Positions 1 to 8,490 of a DNA stretch of 33,810 nt are shown here, piece after piece. Each line of letters opens with the position of its first letter. Position 1 is the first letter of the stretch. This DNA comes from an uncultured Oscillospiraceae bacterium. GTDB taxonomy: Bacteria > Bacillota > Clostridia > Oscillospirales > Ruminococcaceae. The stretch is taken from contig CAJTTB010000026.1 of NCBI GenBank assembly GCA_910579175.1, positions 1-33,810 on the forward strand. Reading direction: 5' to 3'. The position numbers and the translations under genes were made by a program. Below the pieces are notes generated by a model. That model saw only the letters and a program-made list of their open reading frames with translations. It was not told the origin of the DNA and searched no databases.

Positions 1-30
1 AACATGCTGTTATAGAAAAATGTATAATAA

Positions 31-68
31 AAGTATGAACGAAAAACTAAACTTTTTCGTTCATACTT
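31..68. repeat. Perfect 16-bp inverted repeat upstream of tarI
   Basis: The arm AAGTATGAACGAAAAA (31-46) and its exact complement (53-68) flank a 6-nt loop. The stem is AT-rich and the following tract is only weakly T-rich (GTTT). It may terminate a gene lying left of the window. A TATAAT box at 23-28 would start transcription near the left arm, so it could instead form the 5' end of the tar operon mRNA. The window edge prevents a decision. Confidence 0.6.
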
Positions 69-98
69 GTTTAAACTAAAATATTTAAGGAGAATGTT

Positions 99-812
99 AT
101 GGTAATCGGAGGCATTGTCGCAGGTGGAACAGGTTCTAGAATGGGAAACTATTCAGTGCCAAAGCAATTTCTACTATTAGATGAAAAGCCAATTGTAGTC
201 CATGTGGTTGAAAAATTTTTATCTTGTACAGGAATTGATGCAATTGTAGTAGGAGTCCACAAAGATTGGTATCAATATATGATGGATTTAAAGAAAAAAT
301 ACTTTAAAGATATCTCTAGAGTTACAGTTGTAAAAGGCGGATTGGATAGAAATGGTACGATTTTGGAAATTATGAAAGCCGCAGAAGAACAATATCATTT
401 GACAGATGATGATATTTTGGTCACACATGATGCAGTACGTCCATTTGTTAGTTTTAGAATCATTCAAGATAACATCGAAGCGGCTAAAAAGTATCATGTA
501 TGTGATACTGTTGTTGGGGCAACTGATACCATTGTATGTTCTGAAAATGGTGAGTATATCACAGATATACCAGTGAGACAGACGATGTTTCAAGGGCAAA
601 CACCACAGAGTTTTAAAGTGGGGTTGTTCAAGGCAGTATATAACAGCATGACCCAGGAAGAATTGAATGTAGTAACGGATGCCTGTAAAATGTTTTATCT
701 TAGAAATCATGCCGTATATCTGGTAACAGGAGATGTATCCAATATTAAAATTACCTATCCATTTGATTATAAAATGGCCCAGATTATGATGGAGAGTCAA
801 AGAGATGATTAA
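99..812 (+). CDS. tarI: D-ribitol-5-phosphate cytidylyltransferase (TarI)
   Basis: This 237-aa nucleotidyltransferase is of the IspD/TarI family. It joins CTP and ribitol 5-phosphate to give CDP-ribitol, the activated donor for ribitol-phosphate polymers, in the cytoplasm. The N-terminal nucleotide loop AGGTGSRMG is followed by PKQF (residues about 8-24); VTHDAVRPF lies near residue 108 and QGQTPQSF near 166, all typical of TarI. IspD (isoprenoid pathway) is the alternative, but the next gene is the TarI partner TarJ and the sequence reads closer to staphylococcal TarI. AAGGAG at 88-93 supports the ATG start. The gene overlaps tarJ by 8 nt, so the two are translationally coupled. It heads a five-gene surface-polymer operon. 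Confidence 0.9.
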   Translation: MVIGGIVAGGTGSRMGNYSVPKQFLLLDEKPIVVHVVEKFLSCTGIDAIVVGVHKDWYQYMMDLKKKYFKDISRVTVVKGGLDRNGTILEIMKAAEEQYHLTDDDILVTHDAVRPFVSFRIIQDNIEAAKKYHVCDTVVGATDTIVCSENGEYITDIPVRQTMFQGQTPQSFKVGLFKAVYNSMTQEELNVVTDACKMFYLRNHAVYLVTGDVSNIKITYPFDYKMAQIMMESQRDD

Positions 813-1824
813 TGCACAGTATAAGTTAACCAAACCGTTTACGATTGAAACTTTTTATTCTAATATCAATTTGGAAGAAAAAAATCATATTGTGGTGCGC
901 CCAACGGCGCTTTCTATTTGTAGAGCAGATTTGCGTTATTATCAGGGGTTAAGAAGTAATAGCGTATTAAAAGAAAGACTTCCACTATCTTTGATTCACG
1001 AAGCTGTCGGAACTGTTGTTTATGATCCATTGGGTCAGTATTCAATTCATTCTTCAGTGGTATGTCTTCCAAATATTGCCGGATCAGAAGAAAAATATCA
1101 TGAAAATTATCGATTGGATTCGTTGTTTCGTTCTAGTAAAGCGGATGGATTTATGCAGGAAATGATTAGTCTTCCACTGGAAAATGTCGTTCCTTATCAA
1201 CAGATAGATACCAATGTTGCCGCTATTACAGAGTTTATCAGTGTGGGAGTTCACGCAGTGGATTCCTTTTTAAAGACTGCTCAAACTCAGAAAAATAAAA
1301 TTGCTGTTTGGGGTGATGGTGGTTTATCTTACATTATATTAAGTCTTTTAAGAGAATACTTGCCCAATGCAGAATTGACTGTCATTGGAATTAGCCCAAA
1401 AAAATTGCAGTATTTTAATTTTGTTGACAATGTGTTGACAGCAGACCAAGTAAAGTGTAAGCCACAATATGACCATGTATTTGAATGTGTTGGAGGACAA
1501 TCTTCTGCTAAGGCGATTGATCAGATGATTGATACCATATTGCCACAAGGGCAGATTGTATTATTGGGTGTTAGTGAAGAACCTGTGCCAATCAATACAC
1601 GCATGGTATTGGAAAAAGGATTGACCTTAGTTGGTCGCAGTCGTTCAACAAGGGCGGATTTTGAACAAGCTGTTGCGTTATTGATGGAAAGTAAACAATT
1701 TTATAGCAGAATCGCTTTATTGATTTCAGAAGTGGTTTCTATTCATCAAGTGAATGATATCCATACAGCATTTCAGATGGCAACTTCTGTAGATTTTAAG
1801 GTAGTTCTTGACTGGAAAATATAA
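805..1824 (+). CDS. tarJ: Ribulose-5-phosphate reductase (TarJ), zinc-type dehydrogenase family
   Basis: This 339-aa medium-chain alcohol-dehydrogenase-like protein reduces D-ribulose 5-phosphate to D-ribitol 5-phosphate with NADPH, feeding TarI. Features seen include SICRADLRYYQG near residue 37 (with the cysteine expected as a metal ligand), SLIHEAVG near 62, FRSSKADGFMQ, and a Rossmann segment around VWGDGGLSYI near residue 168. FECVGGQSSAKAIDQMID and LLGVSEEPVPINTRMVLEKGLTL match TarJ closely (established family knowledge). It starts inside the end of tarI, with GGAGAG 9 nt upstream. The short gap to the next gene supports one transcript. Confidence is high because of the TarI-TarJ pairing. 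Confidence 0.92.
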   Translation: MINAQYKLTKPFTIETFYSNINLEEKNHIVVRPTALSICRADLRYYQGLRSNSVLKERLPLSLIHEAVGTVVYDPLGQYSIHSSVVCLPNIAGSEEKYHENYRLDSLFRSSKADGFMQEMISLPLENVVPYQQIDTNVAAITEFISVGVHAVDSFLKTAQTQKNKIAVWGDGGLSYIILSLLREYLPNAELTVIGISPKKLQYFNFVDNVLTADQVKCKPQYDHVFECVGGQSSAKAIDQMIDTILPQGQIVLLGVSEEPVPINTRMVLEKGLTLVGRSRSTRADFEQAVALLMESKQFYSRIALLISEVVSIHQVNDIHTAFQMATSVDFKVVLDWKI

Positions 1825-1840
1825 GTAAAGGATGAAAACG

Positions 1841-3100
1841 ATGAATTGTGTTGTAAGTATCATAATTACCCCATTTTATGAAACCCATTATGTTATTCGA
1901 TGTTTAAATGCTCTGTTGAGGCAGACAGAAAAAAATATTGAAATAATTGTTGCGCAAACTGAATTTGATGAGAAAAATCAGGCAATTATTACTGAGTATC
2001 TGCAAAATCATCACAATATTAAATTAATGGATACAAAAGAAGGTTTGGATATTCATCCGTTTCAACGTGCTGTGCAACAAGCAAATGGAGAATGGATTTT
2101 ATTTATATCAGTAGATGAGGTGCTGGCATCAAATGCAATTCAAATGCTGTTGGAAAATGCTACAGATGACATAGATTATTTACTGTTTAATACTGCTATA
2201 AAACAAGAAGATGGCTTATTTTCAAAATTGTATCTGGAAGATGAGTTTTCTCAAACAACAATATTAAATACAAATTTAAATATTTATAACCATTTATTTA
2301 GAAAACAAAAGCTGTTAGAATTTCAGTTTATCGGATCTGGTTGTTTATCAGAATGCCTTTTTTTAGTACAATGGCATACTTCTATTAAAAATTATCAAAT
2401 AGTCAATCGTGTATTGGTGTATCAAGATGCCATTCAAACTCTTGAGAATACGTCTTTAGAAGAATGGGCAGATAATATACAAACGCTACAGAGATTGATA
2501 AAATACTTTATAGAAAACCAAATGGTTGATAATAGTTTTATGGTGATTGCTCAAATTATCAAACCATTTTATCAATTATATAATTCTTTGGAAGTACAAA
2601 AAGAACAACAATATGCTTTTTCATTATTACAAAAATTATTATTGCCTTATCAAGATAATATTAGTTATTGTGAATATATTGAAGCTCTGTTAAATATTCG
2701 TATGAAGGTGTTATTTGTTTCTACTTATTCTGCTTATCAAGATTATCAACGAGCACTTTGGGAAAAAGAAAATCGGTTGATGACAACGGTGGATACTCAA
2801 GGGCTAAAGCAAGTGGAAAAAATACAAGATCAAATTCAAAAAGATATTGCAAATTTACAAACCATTACAAATCAAAGTATATTACAAGAGATTTCTCAGA
2901 TACAAAATATCATAGCTCAAAACCAAATTCAAATGGCACAGGAAAGAGAGCACATGAAACAAACCTTAATCGGATATGTGGATATTTATGATCCAGCGAC
3001 CAGTGTTGTAGAAGCATTTTCAGATGGGAAATTGGGTTTGCGCACGATTTTTAGATGCTTGAAAGGTTGGCTTCATTTTAAATTTAAACGGAATAAATAA
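1841..3100 (+). CDS. Degenerate GT2-fold protein with C-terminal coiled coil
   Basis: This protein of about 419 aa sits between tarJ and two polymerase-like genes. The N-terminus (VSIIITPFYETHYVIRCLNA) has the family 2 glycosyltransferase beta-strand and helix, but the nucleotide-binding VDDGS motif reads VAQTEFDEKN and the metal-binding DxD segment reads FISVDEV. It may be catalytically dead or use another mechanism. Residues from about 300 to 385 are rich in Q, I and charged residues (IQDQIQKDIANLQTITNQ and following) and look like a coiled coil. The tail is very basic (FKFKRNK) and may touch the membrane or bind partners. An in-frame ATG at 1832 lies directly on the AAAGG motif (1827-1831), so the ATG at 1841 is the better start. 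It may be a scaffold or regulator of the polymer machinery (inference). Confidence 0.6.
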   Translation: MNCVVSIIITPFYETHYVIRCLNALLRQTEKNIEIIVAQTEFDEKNQAIITEYLQNHHNIKLMDTKEGLDIHPFQRAVQQANGEWILFISVDEVLASNAIQMLLENATDDIDYLLFNTAIKQEDGLFSKLYLEDEFSQTTILNTNLNIYNHLFRKQKLLEFQFIGSGCLSECLFLVQWHTSIKNYQIVNRVLVYQDAIQTLENTSLEEWADNIQTLQRLIKYFIENQMVDNSFMVIAQIIKPFYQLYNSLEVQKEQQYAFSLLQKLLLPYQDNISYCEYIEALLNIRMKVLFVSTYSAYQDYQRALWEKENRLMTTVDTQGLKQVEKIQDQIQKDIANLQTITNQSILQEISQIQNIIAQNQIQMAQEREHMKQTLIGYVDIYDPATSVVEAFSDGKLGLRTIFRCLKGWLHFKFKRNK

Positions 3101-3117
3101 ACTGGAGGAAAATTGAA

Positions 3118-5790
3118 ATGAATGATTTTGAATATAAAGTATCTGTGATTGTTCCTGTTTATAATGTAGAAGATTATGTAGGAAAATGTTTGGAGTCATT
3201 GATAAATCAAACAATTGATTTAAGTCAATTACAAGTGATTATTGTAAATGATGGTTCTACAGATAATAGTTTGCAGATTTGTGAAGAGTATGCAGAATTA
3301 TATGATATTTTTGAAGTTTATACAAAAGAAAATGAAGGGTTGTCTGCTACAAGAAATTATGCGCTTCAGTTTGCAAAGGGAAAATATCTTATGTATTTAG
3401 ATTCTGATGATACATTTACGCCTGAAACAGTAAAAAATGTAACAGATTTTTTTGATAAACATTATGATGAAGTAGATAGTGTTACTTTTCCAATCATTAG
3501 ATATAAAAATGGTAAAAAATTAACACCACACCATCGTTATACATGGCTTAAACGTTCTGGAGTATATGATTTAAAAGATTATCCTTATATTTTGCAAACA
3601 ACAATTAATATTGCGACCAAAAACAAATTTTCTGAAAATATTTTGTTTGACACAACGCCACATTTTCGGCATGAAGACCAGAAGTACAACAACGATTTGA
3701 TTCGTACAACATTAAAAATTGGATTTTGTGCCCAGGCAGAATATCAATACTATCAACGTGGAAATAGTATTATGGCTACTTATAAGAATCCAATAGAATT
3801 GTTTGAAACGACTATGGATTACTATGAAAAAATGTTTTCTAAATATGAGCAGGTCCCCAAATATTTGCAATCGATGTTTTTTCATGATATTAATTGGAAA
3901 TTACAGGATAATTGTTTATGGCCATATCATTATGAAAAAGAACAATTTGATGAGGCGATAAATCGGTTTATTAAATTATTAAATTGTGTTGAGACAGATG
4001 TGATTTTACATCATCCTTCATCTGACAGTTTTCTTCAACATTATTGGTTGTCTTTAAAAACGAATTCTTCTATTGTTGTTTATGCAAGTGATAATGGCGT
4101 ATCTATTGTAGAAGATGGAAAGATTTTAAATACGAAGAAAACATTTGAAATCATTTGCCATAAAATTCGAGTAAAGCATGGAAAATGTAGGGTATTGGGA
4201 TTTTTGAAAACATTTGCATATAATTACTTGAAAGATCCAGCAGATATTTATGTTATAGAAAATGGAAACACAGATACTCCCAAAAAACTATCTGTTTTTC
4301 GTTCAGTGCACAGTTACTATAAGTCTAGAAGTATGAATTGCAAATTTTGGGCATTTGATTATACTTTTGATGTGAAACAAGTTTCTAATTTTACATTTAA
4401 AGTTTTATTGGATGGGTATTGGATAAATACTTCTTATTGGTTTATGCCAGTGGCAAGTATTAATGATAAGATAAATAGAAATTCTATTATTAGAGAATAT
4501 ACTAAAATTTCTTTTAAAAACAATATGTTTTTTTTGACACAAGTTTCTCAAGATGAAAAATATCAACATTTTGAAGAAGAAACACAACAGTACAAACAAC
4601 AAAAAGAAATTTATTTTATTCGCACCAAGGCTTGTCAATTAAAAAAACAAGAGCCAATATGGCTATATTATGATTTGTATACTGTAAAGAAAGATAACGC
4701 TTATTATCAGTTTATAAATGATTTTAAACATTCAGAAGATAATATCAAGCGTTATTATATTTATAATTGCGATATTGATACGATCAAAGATCAATTTACA
4801 CCAGAACAACAAAAGTATTTGGTGCAATTTGGTAGTACCAAACATAAAATATTATATGTAGCAGCTTCTAAGGTACTAACAGCATTTTTTGGATTTTCTC
4901 CCATCTCTCCTTTTAAGAAAGAAAATGTTGAGATGTTCTATAGTGATTTAATTGAGTTTGAAACTATTTATCTTCAACACGGCGTTTTACACGCGTCATT
5001 GAGAATGGATAATGCAGTTGAAAGATGTAGAGCTGAAAAAATAGTGGTATCCTCTCAATTTGAAATTGATAATTATATGAAAAATTATCATTATCAAAGA
5101 AGTGACTTAGTTGCTACAGGAATGTCTCGCTATGATCATATTGATAAAAATCAAAAACCAAAAAATCGAATTTTGTTCGCTCCTTCTTGGCGCTCTTATT
5201 TGACGTATTCTCCAGAATTTTCTGTTTGGCAGGTAGAAAATTCAAAATTTGTCTCATCTGATTATTATCAAAATATCTTTGAGTTTATCTCTAGTGAACG
5301 ATTACATCAGCTGTTGGAAGATCATGATTTGTATTTGGATTTTAAATTACATCCAATTATCTCCTCGTCAGCACAGAATATTTTTCAAATTTCAAGTGAT
5401 AGAATTCAGATTTTGAAAGATACAGCGAATGTAACAGATTATCAGATTTTTATGACAGACTTTTCCTCCTATGTATTTGATTACGCTTATTTAAATCGTC
5501 CAATCATCTATTTTGTTCCAGATATGGAGCAGTTTAAAGCTGGAATGAACCACTATCGAGAACTGGATTTGCCGTTTGAAAAAGCGTTTGGAAATTTGGT
5601 ATTGGCGCCAGAAGATGCGACAGATGAAATAGAACGAATTATTTTACGAAACTTTGTTCCAGATCCAATTTTTTCGGATCGTATGAATGATTTTTATTTG
5701 CCATTAGAAAATTGTTCAGAGAAATTATATCAATATTTAATAAAGGAATCTTCTAATTATGATTCTGAGTATCATCATTCCAATTTATAA
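3118..5790 (+). CDS. Bifunctional GT2 glycosyltransferase / polyol-phosphate transferase (TagF/TarL-type)
   Basis: This 890-aa fusion protein has an N-terminal GT2 domain (about residues 8-230) with VSVIVPVYN, VNDGSTDNS near 42 and YLDSDD near 93. A middle region (about 330-470) of unknown, probably beta-rich fold is shared with the next gene. The C-terminal third is a CDP-glycerol/CDP-ribitol transferase domain with LQHGVLHA near 619, FAPSWRSY near 687, FKLHP near 742 and TDFSSYVFDY near 780, the family's catalytic and substrate motifs. It probably adds a sugar and polyol-phosphate units to a lipid-linked or growing polymer at the inner membrane face. With TarIJ upstream, CDP-ribitol is the likely donor, though glycerol cannot be excluded. 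GGAGG lies just upstream of the ATG. It overlaps its paralogue by 32 nt. Confidence 0.85.
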   Translation: MNDFEYKVSVIVPVYNVEDYVGKCLESLINQTIDLSQLQVIIVNDGSTDNSLQICEEYAELYDIFEVYTKENEGLSATRNYALQFAKGKYLMYLDSDDTFTPETVKNVTDFFDKHYDEVDSVTFPIIRYKNGKKLTPHHRYTWLKRSGVYDLKDYPYILQTTINIATKNKFSENILFDTTPHFRHEDQKYNNDLIRTTLKIGFCAQAEYQYYQRGNSIMATYKNPIELFETTMDYYEKMFSKYEQVPKYLQSMFFHDINWKLQDNCLWPYHYEKEQFDEAINRFIKLLNCVETDVILHHPSSDSFLQHYWLSLKTNSSIVVYASDNGVSIVEDGKILNTKKTFEIICHKIRVKHGKCRVLGFLKTFAYNYLKDPADIYVIENGNTDTPKKLSVFRSVHSYYKSRSMNCKFWAFDYTFDVKQVSNFTFKVLLDGYWINTSYWFMPVASINDKINRNSIIREYTKISFKNNMFFLTQVSQDEKYQHFEEETQQYKQQKEIYFIRTKACQLKKQEPIWLYYDLYTVKKDNAYYQFINDFKHSEDNIKRYYIYNCDIDTIKDQFTPEQQKYLVQFGSTKHKILYVAASKVLTAFFGFSPISPFKKENVEMFYSDLIEFETIYLQHGVLHASLRMDNAVERCRAEKIVVSSQFEIDNYMKNYHYQRSDLVATGMSRYDHIDKNQKPKNRILFAPSWRSYLTYSPEFSVWQVENSKFVSSDYYQNIFEFISSERLHQLLEDHDLYLDFKLHPIISSSAQNIFQISSDRIQILKDTANVTDYQIFMTDFSSYVFDYAYLNRPIIYFVPDMEQFKAGMNHYRELDLPFEKAFGNLVLAPEDATDEIERIILRNFVPDPIFSDRMNDFYLPLENCSEKLYQYLIKESSNYDSEYHHSNL

Positions 5791-8353
5791 TTCTGCCAAA
5801 GACATTCCCAAAGCGCTAAATTCTATATTGCCACAGTTACAACATATTTCTGCTGAAATACTATTGATTGATGATGGTTCTATAGATGATAGTCTGCAAG
5901 TTTGTCAGGACTATGCGCAACAATATCCCAATATAAAAGTGATACACAAACAAAACACCGGTGTTTCAGATACTAGAAACACCGGTATTTGTGCTGCACA
6001 GGGAAAATATATTCTTTACCTAGATGCAGATGATGAGTTGACGGTTGGGACAATTTCCAATCTGATAACATTTTTTGAACTTCATTATTGGGAGATTGAT
6101 TTACTCACCTATCCAATTGAAACGCATTATCAAGGACATATTTTACAACCGCATTTTCGCTATGAAACATTGACTGATTCAGGAATATTTGATTTGGCAG
6201 AACACCCTTATATTGGTCAAACAACGATGAATATTATGGTAAAAAATCAGTTTTCTAACAATATTTTGTTTGATACCAATATGACCTTTATGGAAGACCA
6301 AAAGTATTGTTGTGATGTTTTATCCAAAAAAATGAAAATAGGGTTTTGCAAACAGGCAAAATATATTTATCATCGCAGTGATTCCAGCTCTTCTGGACAT
6401 TTATCGGGCGCATGCTATATTTTTGAGCAGTCCATGAATTTTTTTGAACAACTATTTTCCAACTATCAGACCATACCAAAAGCCTTTCAAGGTTTATATA
6501 TCAACGATTTGGCTTGGAAAATGGCTGGTGAAATACTATTTCCTTATCATTATAATGTTGCGGAGTTTAAAATTGCACAAAGTCGAATCATTCGCTTGCT
6601 CAATCAAATTGACAATCGCATTATATTATTACACCCTGCAATTAATTACTTTCACAAATATTTTTTTCTTTCTTTAAAGACAGTGAATCAGCTTCAATTT
6701 TCTCAAGACAAAGAGCAATTTTATCTTTCTGACTTGGAAGGAATTGTTTTCGCTGATCATCAAATTGAAATTGTAGTTACAAAGTTAAAGGTTGTCAATC
6801 ATAAACTCACCTTTTTGGGATTTTTAAAATCAATTGTTTTTTCATTCACCGAAAAACCGAAGTTGTGGGTGATTGAAAATCATCAAAAAAAACAACTAGA
6901 ACTTTTTGAATCTGCGCATAGCTATTATATTTGTCATACCAAAACCAATCAGTTTTGGGGGTTTTATTATGAATGCGATCTCAGACAGATAAATTCATTT
7001 TCCTTTCAAATTGGTTTAGAACAATATGAATATCCCGCTAGTTATTATTTTATGCCTAAAATTGCACTGAATCATTTGTTACAACGATATACTGTCTGTC
7101 TCAATCAATATTTCATTCACTATGAAAATCGTCAATTTCAAATAACTCCAATGATGGGAAAATTATCTTATAATCGTTGGAAATCACTCGAAATAGTCCA
7201 TAAAAAAGCTTGTGAACTCTGTAAGAGTGCGGATAAATTGCAAAAAAAATCAATCTGGCTCTATTATGATTGTAAAGGCGTATTGTCAGACAATGGATAT
7301 TTGCAATTTATCCATGATTTTGAACAAGATGATAATGTATTGAGATATTATATCATCGATCCGAATCATCCCAATCCAAAACGGTATTTTAAGTCAAAAC
7401 ATAAAAAATTCGTAATACCTTTTGGAAGTCAAAAACATAAAATATTATTCCTTGCTTGTCAAAAGATCATAACAGCTTTTATTGAGGATATTAACTTGAT
7501 TCCGTTTCCCCATCAAGAACATCATATTTATGCTGAATATTTTAATTTTGAGGTGATTTATTTACAACATGGTGTTTTACATGCCAAAATGCCTTGGAAA
7601 TATACACCAGAAATCATTATGGCAGATAAAATTGTGGTATCTTCTCACTATGAAAAAGAGATGTTTCTCCATCAACATCATTTTCGAAAACAAGATATCA
7701 TTTGTTCTGGAATGCCTCGTTTTGAAAAGATGAGTCGAGAAAGTCTGTCATTAAACCGAATTTTATTTGCACCTTCTTGGAGAGAATATTTGATTGGAAA
7801 ATGTGTGGATGGCATTTGGGAGCAAACACCAGAAAAATTGCAACGTTCTGATTATTATCAACAGATTCAGACGTTTTTAAATCATCCATATTTACAGGAG
7901 TTATTAGAGCGATTTGATTACCATTTGGATTTTAAAATACATCCCATCTTTCAAAATTATCAATCTCTATTTCATATTTCTTCCAATCGGGTTCATATTT
8001 CTGATCATGTGATTCGAGATGAAGATTACAGTATTTTTATCACCGATTTTTCATCCTTTTATTTTGACTTTGTCTATTTACGAAAACCCATTTTGTATTT
8101 TTTACCAGATGAAATGCAGTTTTTATGCGGAATGAATGGTTATAGGGAATTGGAAATTCCACTGTATGACGCATTTGGTCCTTATGCAAATACGGTTGAA
8201 AAACTACTGAAAAACTTATATCAGTTGTTAGAGAGAAATTGTGTGGTAGAGGATATTTATTTCAAAAGGATGGAGACATTTTATTTTCCGATGAATGCTC
8301 CTACAGATGATATTTATCATCATTTATCACAAAATGAAGAATCAAACACTTAA
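5759..8353 (+). CDS. Second bifunctional GT2 glycosyltransferase / polyol-phosphate transferase
   Basis: This 864-aa paralogue of the preceding gene has the same domain order. GT2 motifs are LSIIIPIYN at the N-terminus, IDDGSIDDS near 40 and YLDADDE near 92. The shared middle region includes a segment like LTFLGFLKSIVFSFTEKP. The C-terminal polyol-phosphate transferase domain carries LQHGVLHA near 602, FAPSWREY near 670, FKIHP near 725 and TDFSSFYFDF near 761. All key motifs look intact. The ATG lies inside the previous gene in another frame, with AAGGA 11 nt upstream. Two diverged copies suggest division of labour, for example primer versus main-chain synthesis as in TarF/TarL or two different linkages (inference). 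No clear terminator follows; metY has its own promoter. Confidence 0.85.
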   Translation: MILSIIIPIYNSAKDIPKALNSILPQLQHISAEILLIDDGSIDDSLQVCQDYAQQYPNIKVIHKQNTGVSDTRNTGICAAQGKYILYLDADDELTVGTISNLITFFELHYWEIDLLTYPIETHYQGHILQPHFRYETLTDSGIFDLAEHPYIGQTTMNIMVKNQFSNNILFDTNMTFMEDQKYCCDVLSKKMKIGFCKQAKYIYHRSDSSSSGHLSGACYIFEQSMNFFEQLFSNYQTIPKAFQGLYINDLAWKMAGEILFPYHYNVAEFKIAQSRIIRLLNQIDNRIILLHPAINYFHKYFFLSLKTVNQLQFSQDKEQFYLSDLEGIVFADHQIEIVVTKLKVVNHKLTFLGFLKSIVFSFTEKPKLWVIENHQKKQLELFESAHSYYICHTKTNQFWGFYYECDLRQINSFSFQIGLEQYEYPASYYFMPKIALNHLLQRYTVCLNQYFIHYENRQFQITPMMGKLSYNRWKSLEIVHKKACELCKSADKLQKKSIWLYYDCKGVLSDNGYLQFIHDFEQDDNVLRYYIIDPNHPNPKRYFKSKHKKFVIPFGSQKHKILFLACQKIITAFIEDINLIPFPHQEHHIYAEYFNFEVIYLQHGVLHAKMPWKYTPEIIMADKIVVSSHYEKEMFLHQHHFRKQDIICSGMPRFEKMSRESLSLNRILFAPSWREYLIGKCVDGIWEQTPEKLQRSDYYQQIQTFLNHPYLQELLERFDYHLDFKIHPIFQNYQSLFHISSNRVHISDHVIRDEDYSIFITDFSSFYFDFVYLRKPILYFLPDEMQFLCGMNGYRELEIPLYDAFGPYANTVEKLLKNLYQLLERNCVVEDIYFKRMETFYFPMNAPTDDIYHHLSQNEESNT

Positions 8354-8410
8354 TCGGCATGGATAATCAAAAAAGAGAACGATAAGCGGGTATGGTAGTG
8401 AATGAATTGG

Positions 8411-8439
8411 TTGTAAGCAGTCAAATTGTATGCTATAAT
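8411..8439 (+). promoter_or_regulatory. Vegetative promoter of metY
   Basis: TTGTAA (8411-8416), a 17-nt spacer and TATAAT (8434-8439), with TGC just before the -10 (extended -10). Transcription would start near 8446, leaving a leader of about 45 nt, too short for a T-box or SAM riboswitch. Confidence 0.75.
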
Positions 8440-8490
8440 AAAACAAAATAATTTATTATACAGCAAAAATAGACAAAGGAGTTCATTGCG

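Noticed and set aside
288..833. A 181-codon minus-strand ORF opposite tarI
   Set aside because: It lies wholly antisense to a clearly coding gene, has a low-quality residue pattern and lacks a ribosome site. It is a shadow frame.
8440..8490. Possible T-box or SAM riboswitch in front of metY
   Set aside because: The leader is only about 45 nt, too short for either, and no conserved element is visible.
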